A stretch of 10,645 bases of DNA from contig CAJOMK010000105.1 in assembly GCA_905235495.1 (NCBI GenBank), positions 1 to 10,645 on the forward strand. The letters run 5' to 3'. The notes beneath the pieces are model-generated. The model was not told the DNA's origin and searched no databases. It saw only the letters and a program-made list of their open reading frames with translations. The DNA is from an uncultured Methanobrevibacter sp. Lineage in GTDB: Archaea > Methanobacteriota > Methanobacteria > Methanobacteriales > Methanobacteriaceae. This document shows, one piece after another, positions 7,523 through 10,645 of this stretch. Numbering within the stretch: the stretch's first letter is position 1; each line of letters begins with the position of its first letter. The translations under genes and the position numbers were made by a program.

Positions 7523-7542
7523 TAATAAAAAAATAAAAAAAG
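7523..7542 (-). terminator. T-tract terminator of mptD
   Basis: An exact copy of the 20-bp motif TAAT-A7-T-A7-G (plus strand), beginning 7 nt beyond the mptD stop in the direction of transcription. A looser A7-CT-A7 run at 7502-7517 lies just beyond. It separates mptD from the kor promoter region. Confidence 0.7.
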
Positions 7543-7549
7543 AGAAAAA

Positions 7550-7921
7550 TTACTCAATTATCTCTTCAACAAACATTAAAGGATAATTGAGCTCTTCTAT
7601 AAATTTGATTCTAATAACCGCTAAAACATCATCCACTTTGGAATAAATCTTAACATCCAACATATCTCCACTGAGGGAAGTATATTCAAATTCAGTCATA
7701 GCATTATCCAATCTATCCAAATCAATGAAAACCTCTACCTTATCAATGCAAGGCTGTAAAGCGAAAGATTCTTCCATAGCTTTTTCCAGACTTTGAATAT
7801 TGGTTTTATTGAAAGGAGTTCCTACAAATTGATGGAATAGAGCTCCCATACTAATTGCTCCTTCAAATATTGCTCTTTCCCTATTTGAAATATTGGAAAA
7901 ATATTTTTCTTTAGTGTCCAT
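7550..7921 (-). CDS. mptD: Archaeal dihydroneopterin aldolase (MptD family)
   Basis: Recognised as the small archaeal protein family (formerly DUF372) whose characterised member cleaves 7,8-dihydroneopterin to 6-hydroxymethyl-7,8-dihydropterin and glycolaldehyde, a step of tetrahydromethanopterin synthesis. At 123 residues the length fits. The conserved core is RERAIFEGAISMGALFHQFVGTP (14-36), followed by the SFALQP and LNYPLMFVEE segments. From memory, active-site Glu, Gln and Tyr were reported in the Methanocaldococcus enzyme; Glu20, Gln56 and Tyr113 would be their likely equivalents here, but that mapping is inference. The ATG at 7921 has GAGGT 5 nt upstream. It lies 50 bp downstream of the broken sortase gene on the same strand and may share its transcript or have its own promoter in the AT-rich gap. 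Confidence 0.85.
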   Translation of the reverse strand: MDTKEKYFSNISNRERAIFEGAISMGALFHQFVGTPFNKTNIQSLEKAMEESFALQPCIDKVEVFIDLDRLDNAMTEFEYTSLSGDMLDVKIYSKVDDVLAVIRIKFIEELNYPLMFVEEIIE

Positions 7922-7971
7922 AAAATACCTCAGAATAAAAATTTTTTAAAATGCATTAAACTGATTTTAGT

Positions 7972-8730
7972 CTAACTTACTCCCATCAAACCATTTAACC
8001 ATCCTAATTTATCTGCCCATATCTGTGAGGATACTGGGAAAATGGAGAAATAAATCAGAACTATTGTTATTGCTATAACCACAGCCAAAATGATTTTCCT
8101 TTCATCAGTTGGAGAGAAATAAGCTACAATCAAACCTAAAGCTAAAAATCCAAAGGTTATAATCCATGCCCAATGGGCTTGAGGATTCTCTTCAAGAGCG
8201 GTTTCATTAATTGGACTGACAGAATCCAATTCTGCAGTTACAATTAGCCTTTGGGCAGTTGAACCTATAGGGTGACAAGTAACTAGAATCAACTCCTGAT
8301 TGTGAATATCTCCAGTTTTATGACTTTCATTTAGAACTAATGAACTGGTTGGTGAAATGATTTCAGATTTCTTGATTGTATAATTTACCTCACCGATACC
8401 TGGCCATTCCAAAGTTATTACATCTCCCTTCTTAAGGACATCCAATCGTAAAAATGGAGAACCCTGCAATGTCCTATGACCATATAGAATAACATCACTC
8501 TTAGTTGGAATATTGGAAATATAGTCTGTATATACACCTTGAGAAATGGAAACATTGTTGATTTTCTAAAAAACCCCAATGGAAGGAATAATAACTACAG
8601 ATGAATTAATATCCTTAGATTCAGCAACATTCTTATATGAATAGTAATTTACTTCAGTTAAAGCATACAGGCTAATAATCAATAAAGCAACTATTATAAC
8701 AACTGTTGGCCATCTTATTTTCAAATCCAT
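7972..8730 (-). pseudogene. Sortase gene interrupted by an in-frame TAG at codon 55
   Basis: Membrane-bound cysteine transpeptidase that would join surface proteins to the cell envelope. The reading frame runs from ATG 8730 to TAG 7972 (252 codons) but contains TAG at 8566-8568. Both sides are in the same frame and both read as sortase. The N-terminal membrane segment (about residues 7-23) is followed by the start of the barrel, PSIGVF-stop-KINN. Catalytic residues all lie after the stop: His85 in LYGHRT, Cys152 in LVTCHP and Arg161 in AQRLIV. Two C-terminal membrane segments follow (about 188-205 and 213-229). No ATG, GTG or TTG lies between the stop and His85; the first is TTG at 8469, just after the His, so reinitiation would not yield a complete active site. 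It is either a recent nonsense mutation, a sequencing error, or readthrough. Cognate substrates are not identifiable here. Confidence 0.88.
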
Positions 8731-8893
8731 AAAAATCATCAACAAAATTATTAAATTAAAATTAAGTTTTGATAAATTGATTAAATAATTTTCAAAACAT
8801 TTAATAAAATATTAAATTTTATAGTCTTTTATCTATTTTTTATATTTAATAAATTATTATATTTATTAGCAGTTAAGGAATGATGAGAAAGAG

Positions 8894-8913
8894 TAATAAA
8901 AAAATAAAAAAAG
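8894..8913 (-). terminator. Orphan copy of the T-tract terminator motif
   Basis: An exact third copy of TAAT-A7-T-A7-G (plus strand). The two other exact copies lie 7-20 nt behind the stop codons of mptD and korC. Here no minus-strand gene ends nearby: the closest upstream stop is that of the small ORF at 9241, more than 320 bp away and already followed by its own hairpin terminators. It may end an unrecognised transcript coming from about 8914-9146. Confidence 0.5.
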
Positions 8914-9037
8914 TTAAAAAATAAAATAAAAAAATGATTAATATTTCGAATACTTACAGCAATAAACATTAAAAATATTGAATCCAGAATAAATAATTCG
9001 ACTAACAATAATCACTACAAAAAACAGAAAGTTTTGG

Positions 9038-9073
9038 TTACTTTTTTAAAAGTAATTTTTACTTTGTAAAAAT
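9038..9073. repeat. Overlapping, mutually exclusive small hairpins
   Basis: Three perfect short stems share bases. TTACTTTT/AAAAGTAA spans 9038-9055 (8 bp). AAAGTAA/TTACTTT spans 9049-9065 (7 bp, TTT loop). ATTTTTAC/GTAAAAAT spans 9055-9073 (8 bp, TTT loop). The AAAGTAA strand can pair with the TTACTTT on either side. The low complexity makes chance a real alternative. Confidence 0.5.
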
Positions 9074-9084
9074 TTTTGAAATAG

Positions 9085-9142
9085 CAACAAAAAAATTTTA
9101 AATCGGAATGAAGCAAAGTGAGAATAAGATTTAATTTTGTTG
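9085..9142. repeat. Bulged 15-bp inverted repeat with a 23-nt loop
   Basis: The left arm, 9085-9104, pairs with every base of the right arm, 9128-9142: CAACAAAA with TTTTGTTG, then after a 5-nt bulge TTAAATC with GATTTAA. The loop, 9105-9127, is purine-rich on the plus strand (GGAATGAAGCAAAGTGAG...) and has more G than anything nearby. It could be an RNA stem or the mark of a small mobile repeat; not recognised. Confidence 0.55.
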
Positions 9143-9146
9143 ATAT

Positions 9147-9179
9147 AAAAAAACGATTGATAAAATACCTTTTATCAAT
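9147..9179 (-). terminator. Hairpin plus T7, intrinsic-terminator-like
   Basis: A perfect 10-bp stem ATTGATAAAA/TTTTATCAAT (9156-9165 and 9170-9179) with a 4-nt loop is followed on the minus strand, after 2 nt, by T7 (9147-9153). It lies just beyond a similar element at 9201-9231 and may act as its backup. Confidence 0.6.
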
Positions 9180-9190
9180 ACATGATAAAT

Positions 9191-9231
9191 AAAAAAAAGT
9201 TTAGGTAGATAAATAGGATTTATCTCCCTAA
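9191..9231 (-). terminator. Hairpin plus T8 terminator after the small ORF
   Basis: A 14-position stem (9201-9214 with 9218-9231) has one mismatch (9206/9226) and a 3-nt loop. It is followed on the minus strand, after 2 nt, by T8 (9191-9198). It begins 9 nt past the stop codon of the small ORF at 9241-9312. This is a strong intrinsic-type terminator in appearance. Confidence 0.7.
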
Positions 9232-9240
9232 TATAATAAA

Positions 9241-9312
9241 TTAAAACATACAAATAAATAAAATAACTAGAAATGCCATTACAATTCCATAACATAGTTC
9301 TCCAGCATCCAT
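9241..9312 (-). CDS. Possible 23-residue single-pass membrane microprotein
   Basis: ATG at 9312 is preceded by a strong GGAGGG (9319-9324) with a 6-nt spacer, the best ribosome site in this part of the window. The ORF has 23 codons and ends in TAA. The peptide begins MDAGELCYG, polar with two acidic residues, and continues as one hydrophobic stretch, IVMAFLVILFICMF, that could span or nearly span the membrane. Cysteines are at 7 and 21. In the direction of transcription it follows the surface-protein gene (9362-9988) after a hairpin terminator, and is itself followed within 9 nt by a second hairpin with T8. No TATA box fits the short gap, so it is probably expressed by readthrough from the upstream unit. 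No family recognised and no function assigned. Confidence 0.55.
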   Translation of the reverse strand: MDAGELCYGIVMAFLVILFICMF

Positions 9313-9318
9313 ATAAAA

Positions 9319-9324
9319 CCCTCC
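9319..9324 (-). promoter_or_regulatory. Shine-Dalgarno of the 23-codon ORF
   Basis: GGAGGG on the minus strand, 6 nt before ATG 9312. It could also pair with the TCTCC of the preceding hairpin's 3' arm (9340-9344), an alternative fold that would mask the site; this is speculation. Confidence 0.6.
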
Positions 9325-9331
9325 AAAATAT

Positions 9332-9356
9332 AAAAAATAGGAGAATTAATCTCCTA
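9332..9356 (-). terminator. Hairpin plus T6 terminator of the surface-protein gene
   Basis: A perfect 7-bp stem TAGGAGA/TCTCCTA (9338-9344 and 9350-9356) with a 5-nt loop is followed directly on the minus strand by T6 (9332-9337) and further T-rich sequence. It begins 5 nt past the stop codon of the gene at 9362-9988. It looks like a bacterial rho-independent terminator, less usual in archaea, where a T-run alone often suffices. Confidence 0.65.
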
Positions 9357-9361
9357 AAAAA

Positions 9362-9988
9362 TTACATAACTGCAATAGGTTCCGCATGATTTAATGCATT
9401 GAAATAGTTAATTCCTCTTTTGATATCTTGAACAGCATTATCAGAATATGAAGCGAAATGACCTCCCATAGTATATACACTTACATAGTAATAAGTTCCA
9501 TCTACTTGAATAACTTCATCATATCCAATATCACCATATTCATCATCAAAGAAAGTATACAAGTTTCCATCAGCACCATCAATATTATTAAAATTACTTA
9601 CTGCGTCATCTAAAGATTTAGATTTTACAATCATAAGATGAACATGATAACCTAATCCATCATCATCATAATTAGCAATATCATCGTCTGCATTAGTTAC
9701 TTCAAATTTAGATGGGACTAGTAAATCATCAGCCCCATTTACAGTAGGAGTTGAATCTACTGCACTAGTAAAATCACTAGTTGAATTTGAATCATCAGCC
9801 CCATTTACAGTAGGAGTTGAATCTACTGCACTAGTAGAATCACTAGTTGAATTTGAAGATGTATTTTGGTCTGGAGAAAGCATTGATCCTACAAACCCAA
9901 AAATAAGAATACATACACAACAAAGGGCTACAATAGAGAGTATTTTTTTACCTTCACCCCATTCTTTCCAAGTATCTGTAAAGCTCAT
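9362..9988 (-). CDS. Membrane-anchored surface protein with tandem Ser/Thr/Asp-rich repeats
   Basis: 208 residues, not assignable to a named family. The N-terminus (TWKEWGEGKK) is short and probably cytoplasmic, followed by one membrane segment (about 16-37, with Cys23, 24 and 26). This layout, basic residues then a helix ending in MLSPDQ, resembles a group of small anchored proteins common in Methanobrevibacter (from memory). Residues 45-66 and 67-88 are a tandem 22-residue repeat rich in Ser, Thr and Asp, with N-glycosylation sequons at Asn42, Asn46 and Asn68; it probably acts as a glycosylated stalk. The C-terminal domain (about 90-208) is soluble, acidic and aromatic (YDDDGLGYHVHLMIV, FFDDEYGDIGYDEV, DGTYYYVSVY) and of unknown role. 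ATG 9988 lies 4 nt after the DUF2085 stop, with GGGAGGAT overlapping the end of that gene. No sortase signal is seen at the C-terminus. Confidence 0.8.
   Translation of the reverse strand: MSFTDTWKEWGEGKKILSIVALCCVCILIFGFVGSMLSPDQNTSSNSTSDSTSAVDSTPTVNGADDSNSTSDFTSAVDSTPTVNGADDLLVPSKFEVTNADDDIANYDDDGLGYHVHLMIVKSKSLDDAVSNFNNIDGADGNLYTFFDDEYGDIGYDEVIQVDGTYYYVSVYTMGGHFASYSDNAVQDIKRGINYFNALNHAEPIAVM
9725..9856 (-). repeat. Tandem 66-bp duplication inside the surface-protein gene
   Basis: Two adjacent 66-bp units (9725-9790 and 9791-9856) are identical except one base (9771 A versus 9837 G), which changes Ser to Phe in one repeat. Identity extends to synonymous positions, so the duplication is recent or actively homogenised. 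It keeps frame (22 codons). Confidence 0.9.
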
Positions 9989-9992
9989 TTTT

Positions 9993-10334
9993 TTATCCTC
10001 CCAAATTTAAACAAAGAAAAAATTTAATAACTTTGACAATGATTCCTAGACCTAAACCTCCCATTAAACCAGTGATTAATCGTAAAGTGTTGTTACTTTC
10101 ACGAAGCTCAAATAATTGAGTAAATCCATCAATTCCTGCAGGTACTAAAAGTAACACAGCCTTTGTTAATAGTAATGGACTATAATTCACATAGTAAAAG
10201 TAAGTATAAATAAAATACAAAACTAAACTAATATAAAATCCAGTACATCTTGCACATACTGGAAATTGATGTCCTCTAATAAAAAAGCTTCGCTCTGGTT
10301 TTCTATGACAGATTAAAGTAGTCCAATTCATCAT
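9993..10334 (-). CDS. DUF2085 family membrane protein
   Basis: 113 residues. The N-terminal signature of DUF2085 is clear: CHRKPERSFFIRG (Cys9-His10) then HQFPVCARCTGFY with a Cys27-x2-Cys30 pair, suggesting a metal or redox site at the membrane face. Three hydrophobic segments follow (about 33-51, 55-70 and 86-108). The biochemical role of the family is not established. The ATG at 10334 (a second ATG is the next codon) has no Shine-Dalgarno. A TATA box centred about 28 bp upstream puts the transcript start at or next to the ATG, so it is probably leaderless. The gene overlaps, with its last Gly-Gly codons, the ribosome site of the next gene 4 nt downstream, forming a two-gene unit with the surface protein. 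Confidence 0.88.
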   Translation of the reverse strand: MMNWTTLICHRKPERSFFIRGHQFPVCARCTGFYISLVLYFIYTYFYYVNYSPLLLTKAVLLLVPAGIDGFTQLFELRESNNTLRLITGLMGGLGLGIIVKVIKFFLCLNLGG

Positions 10335-10355
10335 TATCTGGATTAAATTTTATCA

Positions 10356-10367
10356 TATATATATAAA
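10356..10367 (-). promoter_or_regulatory. TATA box for the DUF2085-surface protein unit
   Basis: The minus strand reads TTTATATATATA, centred near 10362. With the usual archaeal spacing of about 26-27 bp, transcription would start at about 10335, at the start codon. This is the clearest TATA box in the window, as it coincides with an ORF lacking a ribosome site. Confidence 0.6.
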
Positions 10368-10389
10368 TTTTTTGGTTTGTAATACTTTT

Positions 10390-10396
10390 AAAAAAA
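10390..10396 (-). terminator. T7 run after the right-edge gene
   Basis: T7 on the minus strand, about 40 nt after the stop of the partial gene at 10436. A weak 6-bp inverted repeat ATGTAA/TTACAT (10409-10414 and 10423-10428) lies between. It is a plausible but unremarkable archaeal terminator. Confidence 0.4.
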
Positions 10397-10435
10397 TTAA
10401 GAGTTTTTATGTAATATATTCTTTACATTTTACAC

Positions 10436-10645
10436 TTAACCGTCGGTGTTTACATACCAATTTGGAGCAAATTCCGTTGGTATTGTCAGCACTAAACTGT
10501 CCATATTGTTAATTACAAAATTCACATCAGATTGTGGAACTTCCAGAAGAATTATATATTCTGAATCCAAGTCGCCTAAATTGGACATACGCTCAAAATT
10601 AGATAATCTGATACCATAATTTGTCAAATAGGAATCCAATGCATT
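10436..10645 (-). CDS. C-terminal end of an unrecognised protein, cut by the window edge
   Basis: An open frame enters from the right edge and ends in TAA at 10436, giving 69 codons. The sequence is acidic and alternates hydrophobic and polar stretches (EYIILLEVPQ, DSLVLTIPTEFAP), consistent with a folded soluble or extracellular domain. It has no membrane segment, cysteines or recognisable motif in the part present. A TTG at 10639 could be taken as a start, but no Shine-Dalgarno is visible in the six bases before it and the frame stays open to the edge, so I read it as the tail of a longer protein. No function assigned. Confidence 0.6.
   Translation of the reverse strand, partial: NALDSYLTNYGIRLSNFERMSNLGDLDSEYIILLEVPQSDVNFVINNMDSLVLTIPTEFAPNWYVNTDG

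Larger units (their letters stand above)
8731..9240. other. Gene-free but structured AT-rich region upstream of the sortase
   Basis: No protein-coding frame of credible length or ribosome site was found on either strand. It contains the sortase promoter region (with inverted repeats at 8766-8798 and 8799-8817), an orphan T-tract terminator motif (8894-8913), a cluster of overlapping small hairpins (9038-9073), a larger bulged stem (9085-9142) and two hairpin-T-tract terminators (9156-9179 and 9201-9231). A non-coding RNA or the remains of a lost gene are both possible. Confidence 0.6.

Noticed and set aside
7972..8469. A shorter functional protein starting at TTG 8469
   Set aside because: It would lack the catalytic His, the barrel start and the N-terminal membrane anchor, and no ribosome site precedes it; it is the downstream part of the broken sortase.
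8566..8568. Pyrrolysine (amber-coded) in the sortase
   Set aside because: TAG ends korA and the sortase itself, no pyl genes are in view, the position is not a known pyrrolysine site, and the likely host group is not known for pyrrolysine.
8881..8935. A-rich repeats as a possible CRISPR or tandem array
   Set aside because: Low-complexity A-runs without regular unique spacers; better explained as T-tract terminators of the opposite strand.
8939..9134. Tiny plus-strand ORFs in the spacer, for example ATG at 9108 (8 codons)
   Set aside because: Very short, weak or absent ribosome site, no hydrophobic or other pattern.
9085..9142. tRNA or other known RNA gene
   Set aside because: No TPsiC-like GGTTCGAATC motif, no cloverleaf arms, and too little G/C for a tRNA.

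Overview
The window looks like chromosomal DNA of a methanogenic archaeon of the order Methanobacteriales, most likely Methanobrevibacter or a close relative. The base composition is very AT-rich, with gene-free stretches that are almost pure A/T. It carries a four-subunit 2-oxoglutarate:ferredoxin oxidoreductase, an archaeal short-form triosephosphate isomerase, an archaeal Taw1/TYW1 enzyme, a methanopterin-pathway aldolase (MptD) and a sortase of the kind found in archaea with a pseudomurein wall. The genus assignment is inference from gene content and style.

Layout: (1) 1-1777, minus strand: tpiA followed by pgk (pgk is cut by the left edge), two steps of gluconeogenesis/glycolysis. (2) 2022-2936, plus strand: taw1/twy1, a wyosine tRNA-modification enzyme, the only plus-strand gene, preceded by a 10-bp periodic AT repeat. 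(3) 3104-4216, minus: sucC, succinyl-CoA synthetase beta subunit, with an 18-bp-period direct repeat in its promoter region. (4) 4555-7309, minus: korDABC, tightly packed, which turns succinyl-CoA + CO2 + reduced ferredoxin into 2-oxoglutarate. With sucC it forms the end of the incomplete reductive TCA branch that supplies glutamate. (5) 7550-8730, minus: mptD preceded by a sortase gene broken by an in-frame TAG at codon 55. (6) 8731-9360: mostly gene-free but structured. It holds several hairpins, three hairpin-plus-T-tract elements, an orphan copy of the local terminator motif, and a 23-codon membrane microprotein with a strong ribosome binding site. (7) 9362-10334, minus: a two-gene unit of a DUF2085 membrane protein and a membrane-anchored surface protein with a perfect 22-residue tandem duplication (one substitution). 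(8) 10436-10645, minus: the C-terminus of an unrecognised protein cut by the right edge.

The first two thirds is ordinary housekeeping sequence. The parts worth a second look are the interrupted sortase, the microprotein with its flanking hairpin terminators, the recurring TAAT-A7-T-A7-G terminator motif with one orphan copy, and the structured stretch around 9038-9231. No tRNA, rRNA, CRISPR array, transposase or integrase was seen.
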